In this document: positions 21,785-31,425 of the stretch, in pieces
How the letters are laid out: each line of letters starts with the position of its first letter
Numbering within the stretch: the stretch's first letter is position 1
Origin: Clostridium tepidum
GTDB lineage: Bacteria > Bacillota > Clostridia > Clostridiales > Clostridiaceae
Length of the DNA: 64,000 nucleotides
Assembly: GCF_002008345.1 (NCBI RefSeq)
Contig: NZ_MRAE01000004.1
Span: forward strand, 1 to 64,000
Direction of reading: 5' to 3'
The notes under the pieces: generated by a model
Told to the model about the DNA's origin: nothing
Database searches by the model: none
What the model saw: the letters and a program-made list of their open reading frames with translations, nothing else
Position numbers and translations under genes: made by a program

Positions 21785-22030
21785 ATGAAAAATTATGTAA
21801 TAACATTTGAAAATACACATACAGCTATGGATGGTGAAAGTGTATTAAAAGATAAAGGAATAAAAGTTATTATAATTCCTACGCCAACATATATAACTAA
21901 AAGCTGTGGTATAAGCATAAGAATTGATGAACAAGATTTTGAGAATGTAAAAAAGATTATAGAAAATAAAGAAATAAATATCAAAAATTTATATTTAAAG
22001 GAGGGTAAAGACTACAAGTTAGTCATGTAA
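21785..22030 (+). CDS. DUF3343 family protein
   Basis: This 81-residue protein has the DUF3343 pattern: an FENTHTAMDGESVLKDKGI start, a PTPTYITKSCGISIRI core containing one Cys, then a helix. The family often lies near class V desulfurases or selenium-metabolism genes in clostridia and may carry a redox or sulfur-handling Cys. Here it faces away from the desulfurase gene across a 190-base divergent spacer. No function is established. Confidence 0.82.
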   Translation: MKNYVITFENTHTAMDGESVLKDKGIKVIIIPTPTYITKSCGISIRIDEQDFENVKKIIENKEINIKNLYLKEGKDYKLVM

Positions 22031-22036
22031 TAATTT

Positions 22037-22906
22037 ATGAAATCATTATTTAAATTTGATTTTGATTTATCCAAAGGCGGAATAAAAATAGGAGATTTAC
22101 CTATAGAGTCAGATTCTATATATAATTTTATATCAGTAGCTATTAGAATAGCAATTATATGTGGAATAATGTATTTATCTATAAAAATAGGTAATAAAAT
22201 AATAAATAGATTTGTTAAAAAACAAAGAAATTTGAAATTTTCATTAGATGATAAAAAAGCTACAACTGTAGGAACAGTATTAAATAGTATATTAAGATAT
22301 ACAGTTTATTTTGTAGGTATATTTGCTATAATAGAAATTTTGTTTGGAAGAATAGGATCTATATTTGCAGGCCTTGGTGGTGCAGCTATAGGTTTAGGTG
22401 CTAAAGATCTTATAAAAGATGTAATAAGTGGATTTTTTATATTATTTGAAGATCAATTTTCAGTAGGAGATTATATAACTGTAGAAGATAAGTCAGGTAT
22501 AGTTGACACAATAGAACTTAGAGTAACTAAGCTAAGAGATTTTAATGGGGATCTTCATATTATACCTAATGGTTTAATAAATAAAGTAACTAATCATGCT
22601 AAAAATGATATTAGATTTAAGATAGAAATTAATATTGCATATGAAGAAGATATAGAAGAAGTAATAAATAAGATTAACAAAGTATGTTTAAAATATGGGG
22701 AAGAAAGAAGCGATATAATATCACAACAACCAGAAGTATATGGAATAACTGCACTTGGAGACAATGGTATAAATATAGTAGTATATGGAAAGACAACCCC
22801 AATGAATCAGTGGACTGCAGAAATTGAATTAAGAAAAAAAATATTATTAGAACTAAAAAATGAAAATGTAGAAATACCTTATAATAAACTTCAAATTATA
22901 AAATAG
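22037..22906 (+). CDS. Small-conductance mechanosensitive channel, MscS family
   Basis: This 289-residue membrane protein has three predicted membrane segments (about 30-52, 75-100 and 102-130). The third is the pore helix, rich in Gly and Ala (FAGLGGAAIGLGAKDLIKD), followed by the conserved ISGFFILFEDQFSVGDYI start of the beta domain. MscS channels release solutes on hypo-osmotic shock. It lies six bases after DUF3343 and 15 bases before DUF951, so it is probably in one operon with them. Confidence 0.95.
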   Translation: MKSLFKFDFDLSKGGIKIGDLPIESDSIYNFISVAIRIAIICGIMYLSIKIGNKIINRFVKKQRNLKFSLDDKKATTVGTVLNSILRYTVYFVGIFAIIEILFGRIGSIFAGLGGAAIGLGAKDLIKDVISGFFILFEDQFSVGDYITVEDKSGIVDTIELRVTKLRDFNGDLHIIPNGLINKVTNHAKNDIRFKIEINIAYEEDIEEVINKINKVCLKYGEERSDIISQQPEVYGITALGDNGINIVVYGKTTPMNQWTAEIELRKKILLELKNENVEIPYNKLQIIK

Positions 22907-22921
22907 GAGGAGATATTAATT

Positions 22922-23119
22922 ATGACTAAGACTTTTGATTTAGGAGATATAGTGGAAATGAAAAAATCTCATCCTTGTGGTAATAATAGATGGGAAATAA
23001 TAAGAATGGGTGCAGATATAAAAATAAAATGTTTAGGATGTAGCAGAATAGTAATGATACCAAGAAGTACATTTGAAAAAAGATTAAAAAATGTATTAGA
23101 GCATAAGCAAAAGGATTAA
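22922..23119 (+). CDS. DUF951 family protein
   Basis: This 65-residue protein has the DUF951 signature: FDLGDIVEMKKSHPCG, then WEIIRMGADIKIKCLGCSRIVMIPR. Three Cys in a CG...CLGC pattern suggest metal binding. In clostridia it commonly follows mscS near the parB locus. Its function is unknown. AGGAGG precedes the ATG, and a strong terminator follows. Confidence 0.9.
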   Translation: MTKTFDLGDIVEMKKSHPCGNNRWEIIRMGADIKIKCLGCSRIVMIPRSTFEKRLKNVLEHKQKD

Positions 23120-23129
23120 TTTTTAGTTA

Positions 23130-23160
23130 ACTATCGATAAAATAATATCGATAGTTTTTT
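23130..23160 (+). terminator. Terminator after the mscS-DUF951 operon
   Basis: The 9-base-pair stem ACTATCGAT/ATCGATAGT (23130-23138 and 23147-23155) is followed by TTTTTT. Confidence 0.9.
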
Positions 23161-23290
23161 ATATAAACAAAAACATATAATTTTTATTTATATATACATA
23201 TTTGTCTATAAATATTACAAATAACTTTAGAAAAGTATATATGTTATTATAAAATGGTGCTAAGGATAAATTAAGTAGGGGGAATTTATT

Positions 23291-24439
23291 ATGAATAATT
23301 TGCCAGCAAAGTTTGATGAGTTTAGTGAAGCTAGAAGAAATGGGTTTATAACTGTAAAAAATTTAAAGGATGAAGGAAAAAAAGTTGTAGGCGTATTTTG
23401 TACATATACTCCATGGGAAATAATATCTGCATCAGGAGCCACTGTAGTAGCTTTATGTGGTAAAAATGATGAAGCTATACCAGATGCTGAGAAGGTATTG
23501 CCAAGAAATTTATGTCCTCTTATAAAGGCTTCTTATGGATTTGCTATAACTGAAAAGTGTCCATATACTTATTTTTCAGATTTAATAGTAGGGGAAACTA
23601 CTTGTGATGGAAAGAAAAAGATGTATGAGTATTTAAATGATATAAGACCAGTTCATGTTATGCAATTACCTCAAATAAGCACAGGAAAAGATGCTTATAA
23701 TTTATGGAAAAATGAAATAATAAGATTAAAAGAAAGATTAGAAAGAGAATTTAATGTAGAAATAACTGAAGATAAGATAAGGGAAATGATAAAGCTTAGA
23801 AATAAAGAGAGAAAAGCTCTTAAAGAGTTTTATGAATTAGGAAAGATGTGTCCACCACCAGTAACAGGACTTGAAATAATGAAAGTTTTGAATGGTGCTA
23901 GTTTTAAATGGGATAAAGAAGAGGAAATAAAATCATTAAAAGATATGATAAATGATGCAAAGGAAAGATATGAAAAAGGTGAAAGAAAAGTATCTAACGA
24001 TGCAAAAAGAATACTTATAACTGGATGTCCTATGGGAGATGGAACAGAAAAAATAATAAAATTAATTGAAGAAAATGGTGGAAATGTTGTAGTATTTGAA
24101 AATTGTAGTGGGGTAAAAGAAATTGAAAGATTGGTAGATGAAGAAAAAGATCCTATAGATGCTATAGCAGAAAAATATTTAGCTATAGGATGTTCATGTA
24201 TGAGTCCTAATACAAATAGATTAAATTTATTATCAGAGCTAATAGATGATTATAAAGTTGATGGTGTCATTGATGTAATATTACAAGCTTGCCATACTTA
24301 TAATGTAGAAACTCAGTATGTAAAGGAATTTGTAAATAAAGAGAAAGATACGCCATATATGAGTATAGAAACAGATTATTCTCAAACTGATATAGGACAA
24401 TTAAAAACAAGAATAGCAGCCTTTATAGAAATGTTATAA
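23291..24439 (+). CDS. Double-cubane-cluster protein, 2-hydroxyacyl-CoA dehydratase family
   Basis: This 382-residue protein of the HgdB/BcrC-like (2-hydroxyacyl-CoA dehydratase D component) family resembles the single-gene members characterised as double-cubane-cluster proteins, which perform low-potential reductions. Cys37, 56, 75, 90 and 105 lie in the first half (for example NLCPLIKAS and [10 protein letters not shown]). [22 protein letters not shown] and ACHTYN are in the second half. Family members normally need an ATP-dependent activator (HgdC type), and none is encoded nearby. The substrate is not known. Confidence 0.85.
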   Translation: MNNLPAKFDEFSEARRNGFITVKNLKDEGKKVVGVFCTYTPWEIISASGATVVALCGKNDEAIPDAEKVLPRNLCPLIKASYGFAITEKCPYTYFSDLIVGETTCDGKKKMYEYLNDIRPVHVMQLPQISTGKDAYNLWKNEIIRLKERLEREFNVEITEDKIREMIKLRNKERKALKEFYELGKMCPPPVTGLEIMKVLNGASFKWDKEEEIKSLKDMINDAKERYEKGERKVSNDAKRILITGCPMGDGTEKIIKLIEENGGNVVVFENCSGVKEIERLVDEEKDPIDAIAEKYLAIGCSCMSPNTNRLNLLSELIDDYKVDGVIDVILQACHTYNVETQYVKEFVNKEKDTPYMSIETDYSQTDIGQLKTRIAAFIEML

Positions 24440-24445
24440 AATATA

Positions 24446-24474
24446 TTGATTTATAATAGTTTATGTGATAAAAT
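24446..24474 (+). promoter_or_regulatory. rpsF operon promoter (candidate)
   Basis: TTGATT (24446-24451), 17 bases and TAAAAT (24469-24474) would start transcription just before the leader structure at 24494. Confidence 0.55.
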
Positions 24475-24493
24475 TATTTGATGTACGATAAAA

Positions 24494-24530
24494 TCCCTGC
24501 TGTACAAAGTACAGCCGTTAGTCCGTGGGG
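24494..24530 (+). promoter_or_regulatory. S6:S18-type autoregulatory leader of rpsF
   Basis: The stem GCTGTAC/GTACAGC (24499-24505 and 24509-24515) is enclosed by TCCC/GGGG (24494-24497 and 24527-24530). The 3' side of the internal loop is CGTTAGTCCGT (24516-24526). A CCG motif in an asymmetric loop is the known recognition element of rpsF leaders bound by the S6:S18 complex, mimicking its 16S rRNA site. The closing GGGG adjoins the ribosome-binding site, so binding would block translation. Confidence 0.75.
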
Positions 24531-24544
24531 AGGAGGTGAATATA

Positions 24545-24829
24545 ATGAGAAAGTACGAAACTGTATTTATATTAAACCCAGCATTAGATGAAGAAAGTTA
24601 CAAAGCCAATGTTGAAAAATTCAAAGGTGTAATCGAAAATGCAGGTGGAACAGTAGATAATGTTGACCTATGGGGTAAAAGAAAATTAGCTTACGAAGTT
24701 AAAAAAGTTAACGAAGGTTACTATACTTTAATAAACTTTACAGCTGATACAGAATTACCAAAAGAGTTAGACAGAGTGTTTAGAATAACAGATACTGTTA
24801 TAAGACACATGATAATAACTCAAGAATAA
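24545..24829 (+). CDS. rpsF: 30S ribosomal protein S6
   Basis: This bS6 protein has 94 residues from ATG 24545; RKYETVFILNP and DLWGKRKLAYEVKK are conserved family segments. Its start is set by GGAGGAGGTG (24529-24538); an in-frame GTG at 24536 lies inside that site and is rejected. It forms the classical rpsF-ssb-rpsR operon, with S6 and S18 as a heterodimer in the 30S platform. Confidence 0.97.
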   Translation: MRKYETVFILNPALDEESYKANVEKFKGVIENAGGTVDNVDLWGKRKLAYEVKKVNEGYYTLINFTADTELPKELDRVFRITDTVIRHMIITQE

Positions 24830-24844
24830 TAAGGTGGTGTTTTT

Positions 24845-25291
24845 TTGAATAAAGTTGTTTTAATAGGTAGATTAACCAAAGATCCTGAGTTAAGATTTAC
24901 TCCAGGAAATGGGACAGCAGTTGCCACCTTTACTTTGGCTGTAGATAGAAGGTTTTCAAAAGATGGCCAGAGAGAAGCAGATTTTATCCCTATAGTAGTA
25001 TGGGGAAAACAAGCAGAATCTACAGCTAATTATATGAGTAAGGGAAAACTCATGGGAGTTAGTGGTAGAATTCAAACAAGGAGCTATGAAGCAAAAGACG
25101 GTACAAGAAGATATGTAACAGAAGTCATAGCTGAAGAAGTTAAATTTCTTGAGTGGGGCAATAAGCCTACAACGGATTCAACATATAATAATGGGTCAGA
25201 ACCAAGTTATCAATCAAACCAAGGTTTTGGAAATGACAACAGTTTTGACGACGATATAATTCCAGTGGATGATGGAGACATCCCATTTTAA
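24845..25291 (+). CDS. ssb: Single-stranded DNA-binding protein
   Basis: This 148-residue OB-fold protein (about residues 1-105) ends in the acidic tip DDGDIPF that recruits replication and repair partners. The N-terminus [17 protein letters not shown] is diagnostic. It starts with TTG at 24845 after AAGGTGGTG. The flexible linker (about 108-135) is rich in Asn, Ser and Gly. It is translated from the rpsF-rpsR operon. Confidence 0.97.
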   Translation: MNKVVLIGRLTKDPELRFTPGNGTAVATFTLAVDRRFSKDGQREADFIPIVVWGKQAESTANYMSKGKLMGVSGRIQTRSYEAKDGTRRYVTEVIAEEVKFLEWGNKPTTDSTYNNGSEPSYQSNQGFGNDNSFDDDIIPVDDGDIPF

Positions 25292-25309
25292 AGAAAAGGA
25301 GGGATAGTT

Positions 25310-25552
25310 ATGGCAGGAAGAGAAGGCGGAAGAAGACAAAGAAGAGCTAAGAGAAAAGTTTGTACTTTTTGTATGGAAAAATCTGAAGCAATAGATTACA
25401 AAGATATTAATAAGCTTAGAAAATTCGTTACAGAAAGAGGTAAAATTCTTCCAAGAAGAATTTCTGGAAACTGTGCTAAACATCAAAGAGAATTAACTAG
25501 AGCTATAAAAAGAGCAAGAAATATTGCTTTACTACCATTTACTACAGAATAA
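25310..25552 (+). CDS. rpsR: 30S ribosomal protein S18
   Basis: This 80-residue bS18 protein has [23 protein letters not shown] near the N-terminus, keeping a CxxC pair typical of the zinc-type form, and ends in [11 protein letters not shown]. An AAAAGGAGG site precedes the ATG. It is the partner of S6 in binding the operon leader. Confidence 0.97.
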   Translation: MAGREGGRRQRRAKRKVCTFCMEKSEAIDYKDINKLRKFVTERGKILPRRISGNCAKHQRELTRAIKRARNIALLPFTTE

Positions 25553-25567
25553 GATTTGAATTTACAT

Positions 25568-25601
25568 AAAACTGACTACGAATTAGTGGTCAGTTTTTTT
25601 G
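25568..25601 (+). terminator. rpsF-ssb-rpsR terminator
   Basis: The stem ACTGACTAC/GTGGTCAGT (25571-25579 and 25586-25594, one G-U pair) is followed by seven or more T. Confidence 0.88.
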
Positions 25602-25636
25602 TATATGATTGATTTTATAAGTAATATAAGGTATTA

Positions 25637-25665
25637 TTGCATAAAAAGTGAAATACAACTAAAAT
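25637..25665 (+). promoter_or_regulatory. Promoter of the MazG-like/gdpP operon (candidate)
   Basis: TTGCAT (25637-25642), 17 bases and TAAAAT (25660-25665) lie 35 bases before the first start codon, after the rpsR terminator. Confidence 0.5.
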
Positions 25666-25699
25666 AGTATTATAGGTTAAAAAAGGGGATGGGTGCTAT

Positions 25700-26017
25700 A
25701 TGAAAAAAGATGATTTTAATATAATGTATAGTGTAAAAGTAATAGAAGATTTAAAAGCAGAGCTTTTATGTATAATAGGGGATTTTTATAAACTTTTGAC
25801 TAAAGGGAGTAATGTAGCACAGGAAGCTATATTAGATTGTATATCAGGTGCCATTATAATACTATATTTATTAGGGGAAAAATTAGGATATTCTTTTATA
25901 GCAGTCGACGAAAATGTAAAGAAAAAGTTAAAAGTGGGCATAATTGAAGAAGACGAGATAGAAAAGGATGGGAGAAATTTAAGTAAATTATATAATCATT
26001 TTAAAGAAAAAGAATAA
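25700..26017 (+). CDS. MazG-like family protein
   Basis: This 105-residue helical protein resembles the short MazG-like family of clostridia (relatives of all-alpha nucleotide pyrophosphatases). Acidic metal-binding residues of true MazG (the ExxE...ExxD pattern) are only partly visible (KAELLCIIGDFYKLL, then EAILDCISGAI), so catalysis is doubtful. It is the first gene of the operon with DUF2232, gdpP, rplI, lonC and dnaB. Its stop codon overlaps an upstream in-frame ATG of the next gene. Confidence 0.7.
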   Translation: MKKDDFNIMYSVKVIEDLKAELLCIIGDFYKLLTKGSNVAQEAILDCISGAIIILYLLGEKLGYSFIAVDENVKKKLKVGIIEEDEIEKDGRNLSKLYNHFKEKE

Positions 26018-26028
26018 TGGAGGAATAT

Positions 26029-27036
26029 ATGTATAATAGACAAATCAAAACTAGTTCTTTGGTTGAAGCAGGGCTTATAGTTTCATTAATGATAGTACTT
26101 ATAATGTTTAGTTTGTATTTACCTGTGATTGGTATTTTAACTACATTTTTACTTCCTATACCTATAGCAGTTTTATATTTAAGACAAGATTATAAAATTA
26201 CTTTATTGTCTATAATAGTCACAGGTATTATAACAACTATGATGCAAGATCCTCTAACAGCTGTAATAATTACTATTTCATTTGGTATAATAGGATTTTT
26301 ACTGGGATATTGTATAAAAAATAAAAAATCAATTTTCACAACAATCATTATAATAGCTTTAGGATTTTTAATATCGATTATTATAGTTTTTTTGATACAA
26401 ATTTTATTTATAGATAAAAATACTATAATGAATATTATAAATAAGAATATAAGTATGATGAAGGAAAGTATGGAGTTAGTTAAGGAGTTTTATTCTCAAG
26501 CTGGAGTTCCAAAAGAACAATTGCAACAAATGGAACAAAAATTTAACTTGCTACAACCAGATTTTATATTAAAAATGATACCTGGAGCTTTAATAATAAG
26601 TTCTTTTATGTCCGCTTTTTTAAACTATGGAATAACAAGAACAGTACTTATAAAATTAGGATATAAAAATATAAAACCATTACCTCATATATCTAAAATA
26701 TATATTAATGTAAGAATAGTAACTATAGTAGCAATAGGTTTGCTTATAGGAGTTATATTAAAAAGAAATAATTTAGTATTAGGAGATTATTTTTATATGA
26801 CTTCTAGCAATTTATTATTTATAATACTTTTAATTGATGGACTATCTGTTTTTGTATATTATATGAAAAATAAATTTAATATTTCCAAGGGAATTTTGAT
26901 TTTTATATTTTTGATGACTATTTTAGGTCCCTTAAGTGTTATTTATTTTTATTTAGGATTAATAGATGCAATGCTTGATTTTAGAAAATTAGATTCCCTT
27001 AGACAATATGATAATAATAAAAGTGGGGAAGTATAG
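26029..27036 (+). CDS. DUF2232 family membrane protein (YybS)
   Basis: This is a polytopic membrane protein of about 335 residues with roughly eight hydrophobic segments and a soluble stretch near residues 135-170 (KESMELVKEFYSQAG). The DUF2232/YybS family sits next to gdpP across Firmicutes and shows distant similarity to ECF-transporter S-components, but no substrate is known. ATG 26029 follows GGAGG by five bases; an earlier ATG (26017) overlaps the previous stop. It is immediately followed by gdpP. Confidence 0.86.
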   Translation: MYNRQIKTSSLVEAGLIVSLMIVLIMFSLYLPVIGILTTFLLPIPIAVLYLRQDYKITLLSIIVTGIITTMMQDPLTAVIITISFGIIGFLLGYCIKNKKSIFTTIIIIALGFLISIIIVFLIQILFIDKNTIMNIINKNISMMKESMELVKEFYSQAGVPKEQLQQMEQKFNLLQPDFILKMIPGALIISSFMSAFLNYGITRTVLIKLGYKNIKPLPHISKIYINVRIVTIVAIGLLIGVILKRNNLVLGDYFYMTSSNLLFIILLIDGLSVFVYYMKNKFNISKGILIFIFLMTILGPLSVIYFYLGLIDAMLDFRKLDSLRQYDNNKSGEV

Positions 27037-29022
27037 ATGAGTGATAATAGATACGATAATTTTATTACAAATAATAAAATGTATATGTTCATCATAGCAA
27101 TATTAATAATTATTATCTTTTCATATAAGCATTCAAAAATAGGTATAGTATTAACACTTATATATTTCTTGTTATTATTTTATAATTTTAAGAATACAAG
27201 AAATAAGAAGAAAGAATTAAAGGAATTTATAGAGGACTTCTCTACAAAAATGGATAACGCATTTAAAAGTTCTCTAATGAATTTACCTTTTCCTATGATG
27301 ATTATATCAAATGATGGAGAAGTGTTATGGTATAATCAAAATTTTTCTTTACTATTAAAAGAAGAGGGGATATTAGGAGAGCATATAAGCAATATTTTAA
27401 AAAATTTCAATTTTAGATATGCTTTAGAAGGAAAAAAGAAATCTTTTAAAAATATTAATTTTAAAGATAATTATTATAATATATATACTAATACATTTTT
27501 TGATGAGGAAATGGGAGAAAAAATACTGCTTCTTTATTTTTATGATGTTACAGATATGTTTAATATATTAATAAATATGGAAAAAAACAAAGAAGCAATA
27601 ATGCTTTTGGAAGTTGATAATTTAGATGAAGTATTAAAAAGTATAGATATAGATAAACAACCATTAATAATAGCAGAGATAGAAAGGCATATAAACAGTT
27701 TTTCTGAAAGTATGAAAGCTATGATAAAAAAATATGAACCCAATAAATATGTATTATCTGTTCAAAATTCTTATATAGAAAAACAAATGGAGAAAAAATT
27801 TGATATACTAGATATGATAAGAGAAATAGATACAGGAAATAGAATGAGTCCTACTTTAAGTATAGGAGTAGGAAAGGGAGCAGAAACTCCTTTAGAAAAT
27901 TATAGTTATGCCCTCGCAGCTAAAGAATTAGCATTGGGTAGAGGGGGAGACCAGTCTGTAGTAAAAAATAAAGATAAATTTTTATTTTATGGTGGTAAAA
28001 CTAAAGAAGTTGAAAAGAGAACAAAGGTTAGGGCAAGAGTTATAGCTCATGCCTTAGTTAATTTAATAAATGAAAGTAGTAATATAATTATAATGGGTCA
28101 TACAAATGCAGATATAGATTGTTTAGGCTCAGCCATAGGACTTCATAGTGTAATAAATCAATTAGAGAAAAAAAGTTATATAATACTTGAAAATTATAAT
28201 AAAAGTAGTGAATTTTTATTAAATAAGATAAAAGAAGAAAAAGGATATGAAAATATATTTATAAGTAGTAAAGAAGCGTTAGATATTATAAACGAAGATA
28301 CTTTATTAATAATAGTAGATTCTCATAATAGAGGTTATGTTCAAAATACTGATTTAGTCGATAAAACTAATAAGATAGTTATAATAGATCATCATAGAAG
28401 AGCAACGGATTATATAGAAAAATCAATATTAAGCTATATAGAGCCTTATGCGTCTTCTACATCAGAATTAGTAACAGAAATGATTCAATATATGGTGGAA
28501 AAACCTAATATTTCACCAATTATAGCAGAAGCACTTTTAGCAGGAATATATGTTGATACAAAAAATTTTTACTTTAAAACAGGTGTTAGAACTTTTGAGG
28601 CTGCATCTTTTTTAAAAAAGTTTGGAGCAGATACTATTGATGTTAAGAAATTTTTTGCAAGTGATTTAGATACTTATATTAAAAAGTTAGAAATAATAAA
28701 ATCAGTACATGTAAAAAATGATATTGCTATAGCAGTATGTCCAGAAAATATAGGAGATAATGTATTAGCTGCACAAGCAGCGGATGAACTACTAAATATT
28801 TCAGGTATTCAAGCTTCCTTTGTATTTGTTACAATAAATAAAGAAACATATATAAGTGGAAGATCCCTTGGAGATATTAACGTTCAATTAATACTTGAAA
28901 TGTTAGGTGGTGGAGGACATATGACTATGGCTGGAGCTAAATTAGAAAAAGTTACTTTAGAAGAGGCAGTAGAAAAATTAGAATTAGCCATAGATAAATA
29001 TTTAAGGGAAGGTGAAGGATAA
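27037..29022 (+). CDS. gdpP: Cyclic-di-AMP phosphodiesterase GdpP (YybT)
   Basis: This membrane-bound enzyme hydrolyses c-di-AMP and so controls potassium and osmolyte uptake and wall stress. It has 661 residues. Two N-terminal membrane helices (about 13-50) precede a PAS-like sensor domain (about 80-160). A degenerate GGDEF domain follows (about 180-310, ending LALGRGGDQ). The DHH domain carries [20 protein letters not shown] and IDHHRRA. The C-terminal DHHA1 domain has [11 protein letters not shown]. All metal ligands look intact. The stop overlaps the rplI start (ATGA). Confidence 0.96.
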   Translation: MSDNRYDNFITNNKMYMFIIAILIIIIFSYKHSKIGIVLTLIYFLLLFYNFKNTRNKKKELKEFIEDFSTKMDNAFKSSLMNLPFPMMIISNDGEVLWYNQNFSLLLKEEGILGEHISNILKNFNFRYALEGKKKSFKNINFKDNYYNIYTNTFFDEEMGEKILLLYFYDVTDMFNILINMEKNKEAIMLLEVDNLDEVLKSIDIDKQPLIIAEIERHINSFSESMKAMIKKYEPNKYVLSVQNSYIEKQMEKKFDILDMIREIDTGNRMSPTLSIGVGKGAETPLENYSYALAAKELALGRGGDQSVVKNKDKFLFYGGKTKEVEKRTKVRARVIAHALVNLINESSNIIIMGHTNADIDCLGSAIGLHSVINQLEKKSYIILENYNKSSEFLLNKIKEEKGYENIFISSKEALDIINEDTLLIIVDSHNRGYVQNTDLVDKTNKIVIIDHHRRATDYIEKSILSYIEPYASSTSELVTEMIQYMVEKPNISPIIAEALLAGIYVDTKNFYFKTGVRTFEAASFLKKFGADTIDVKKFFASDLDTYIKKLEIIKSVHVKNDIAIAVCPENIGDNVLAAQAADELLNISGIQASFVFVTINKETYISGRSLGDINVQLILEMLGGGGHMTMAGAKLEKVTLEEAVEKLELAIDKYLREGEG

Positions 29023-29465
29023 TGAAAGTTATATTATTAAAAGACGTTAAATCATTGGGTAAGAAGGGAGATCTAGTTAATGCATCTGATGGATATGCAA
29101 GAAATTACTTAATCCCAAAGAAATTAGCTGAGCAAGCAACAGAAAATAATTTACACATTTTAAATAATAAAAAAGAAGCAGAAAGAAGACAAAAGTTAAA
29201 GGAATTAGAAGAAGCTCAAAAATTAGCAAAATCATTAATGGGAAAAGAAATTAAATTTAAAGTTAAAATTGGTGAAAATGGAAGATTATTTGGTTCTATA
29301 ACATCAAAAGATATTTCAGAAAAGTTAAAAGAACAATACAAAATAGATATAGATAAAAAGAAGATAGTAGCAGATACTATAAGACAAACAGGAATTTATG
29401 AGGCCGAAATAAAGATTTACCCAGAAGTTTCAGCTAAAGTTAAAGTTTCTGTTTTAGAAGAATAG
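29022..29465 (+). CDS. rplI: 50S ribosomal protein L9
   Basis: This 147-residue bL9 protein has an N-terminal rRNA-binding domain ([17 protein letters not shown], then [14 protein letters not shown]), a long central helix (about 45-75) and a C-terminal domain. It is translationally coupled to gdpP through a one-base overlap (TAATG). gdpP-rplI-dnaB is a conserved Firmicutes order. Confidence 0.97.
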   Translation: MKVILLKDVKSLGKKGDLVNASDGYARNYLIPKKLAEQATENNLHILNNKKEAERRQKLKELEEAQKLAKSLMGKEIKFKVKIGENGRLFGSITSKDISEKLKEQYKIDIDKKKIVADTIRQTGIYEAEIKIYPEVSAKVKVSVLEE

Positions 29466-29475
29466 GAGGAAAATT

Positions 29476-31395
29476 GTGAATTCTCATAAATTATATGAAT
29501 TACAAGATGATATAATAAATGAAATAGAACGAGATATTTCAAGCGATATGTCTATTGAGTTACAGATAGAGGTTTTATTTGAAATAGTAAAAAAAATAAT
29601 AAAAGATTCTAATGTAAGAGCTAGAATTGTAAAATATAAGCTAGAAAAATATATAAATAGTAGTAATCCATATGAAAGATTGTATGCATTAAATAAAATA
29701 ATAAGTGATGGCAAAGGTATACAAACAATACCTACAGATAAGAATGTTGTAGAAGTGTTAACAGAAACAAATAGATTAATTGTGGAAATCTTAGCTAAAA
29801 GATATGTAGAAAACAATATAGAAAAAGAAGTAGAAAAAGTTCTAATGGAAAAACAAGATAAATATATAGAAGAAGTAAAACTTAATATTTTAAAAAAGCA
29901 AAAAGGACCTGAAAATGCTAAAACTTTAAAAAAATATGCACATATAGAGGTACTTGAAACTAGAAAATTAGCTAATAATATTCAACATTTATTAAGACCT
30001 ACTTGTTTTCCAGAAATTATAGGACAGGAGAGACCTATAAAATCCCTTTTATCTAAAATAGCGTCTCCATATCCACAACATATCATATTATATGGACCAC
30101 CAGGAGTAGGAAAAACATCTGCAGCTAGATTAGCTTTAGAAGAAGTAAAAAAATTAAAATATACACCTTTTTATGAAGAATCTAAATTTGTAGAGGTAGA
30201 TGGAACTACTTTACGATGGGACCCAAGAGAGATTACAAATCCTCTTTTAGGATCAGTGCATGATCCAATATATCAAGGTTCTAAAAGAGATTTAGCTGAA
30301 ACTGGAATACCAGAACCTAAACTAGGATTAGTTACAGAAGCTCATGGTGGAGTACTTTTTATAGATGAAATAGGTGAATTAGATGATATGCTTCAAAATA
30401 AACTTTTAAAAGTTTTAGAAGATAAAAGAGTAGAATTTTCATCTTCTTACTATGATCCTGATGATGAAAATATACCTAAGTATATAAAACATTTATTTGA
30501 AAATGGAGCACCAGCTGATTTTGTCCTTATAGGAGCTACCACTAGGGAACCTTCAGAAATAAATCCAGCATTAAGATCTAGATGTGCAGAAGTATTTTTC
30601 GAACCATTATCTTCTAAAGATATTGAAAAAATAGTGATAAATGCAGCAGATAAATTAAATATAATATTAGAGGATGGAGTAGCTCAAACTATAAGCAGAT
30701 ATACCATAGAGGGAAGAAAAGCAGTAAATATATTATCAGATGTCTATGGATATTCCTTATATAAAAATAAAGAATATAAAGAAGGAACAAAGCTTAATAT
30801 AACTATGGATGATTTAGAACAAGTTATATCCATAAGTAGGCTTATTCCATATGATAGAATAGAAAATAAAGAAAAATTAGAAGTAGGACATGTATATGGA
30901 TTAGGTGTAAGTGGATATATAGGATCTACCATAGAAATAGAAGCCACTGTATTTAATGCTAAAAATAAAGAAAAAGGGTTCATTAGATTTAATGATACAG
31001 CAGGAAGTATGGCAAAAGATTCTGTATTTAATGCCGCTTCTGTTATAAGAAAAATAACAAAAGAAGATATAAAAGATTATGATATACATGTTAATGCTAT
31101 AGGCGGTGGAAAAATAGATGGACCATCTGCAGGAGCAGCTATAACAATATGTATTATTAGTGCTTTATTAAACAAGCCTATAAAACAGGATATAGCCATA
31201 ACGGGAGAAATATCTCTTAAAGGCAAGATAAAGCCCGTTGGGGGCATATTTGAAAAAATATATGGTGCAAGAAGAAAGGGTATAAAAAAGGTAATAATAC
31301 CTAAGGACAATATGAAAGATGCTCCTTCAGATATTAAAGATATAGAAATAATATGTATAGATACTATAGAAGAGCTTATGAATATAGTATTTTAA
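29476..31395 (+). CDS. lonC: ATP-dependent protease LonC
   Basis: This 639-residue Lon-family protease has an N-terminal helical region lacking the normal LAN substrate domain (about 1-165), as in clostridial LonC. An AAA module follows, with Walker A GPPGVGKT and Walker B VLFIDEIGEL. The C-terminal protease domain has the catalytic Ser in IDGPSAGAA and the dyad Lys in GKIKPVGGI. It starts at GTG 29476 after AGGAGG and lies between rplI and dnaB. It could be named LonB-like. Confidence 0.9.
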   Translation: MNSHKLYELQDDIINEIERDISSDMSIELQIEVLFEIVKKIIKDSNVRARIVKYKLEKYINSSNPYERLYALNKIISDGKGIQTIPTDKNVVEVLTETNRLIVEILAKRYVENNIEKEVEKVLMEKQDKYIEEVKLNILKKQKGPENAKTLKKYAHIEVLETRKLANNIQHLLRPTCFPEIIGQERPIKSLLSKIASPYPQHIILYGPPGVGKTSAARLALEEVKKLKYTPFYEESKFVEVDGTTLRWDPREITNPLLGSVHDPIYQGSKRDLAETGIPEPKLGLVTEAHGGVLFIDEIGELDDMLQNKLLKVLEDKRVEFSSSYYDPDDENIPKYIKHLFENGAPADFVLIGATTREPSEINPALRSRCAEVFFEPLSSKDIEKIVINAADKLNIILEDGVAQTISRYTIEGRKAVNILSDVYGYSLYKNKEYKEGTKLNITMDDLEQVISISRLIPYDRIENKEKLEVGHVYGLGVSGYIGSTIEIEATVFNAKNKEKGFIRFNDTAGSMAKDSVFNAASVIRKITKEDIKDYDIHVNAIGGGKIDGPSAGAAITICIISALLNKPIKQDIAITGEISLKGKIKPVGGIFEKIYGARRKGIKKVIIPKDNMKDAPSDIKDIEIICIDTIEELMNIVF

Positions 31396-31425
31396 ATTAA
31401 GGAGTACTTAAGGAGAGATGTTTAT

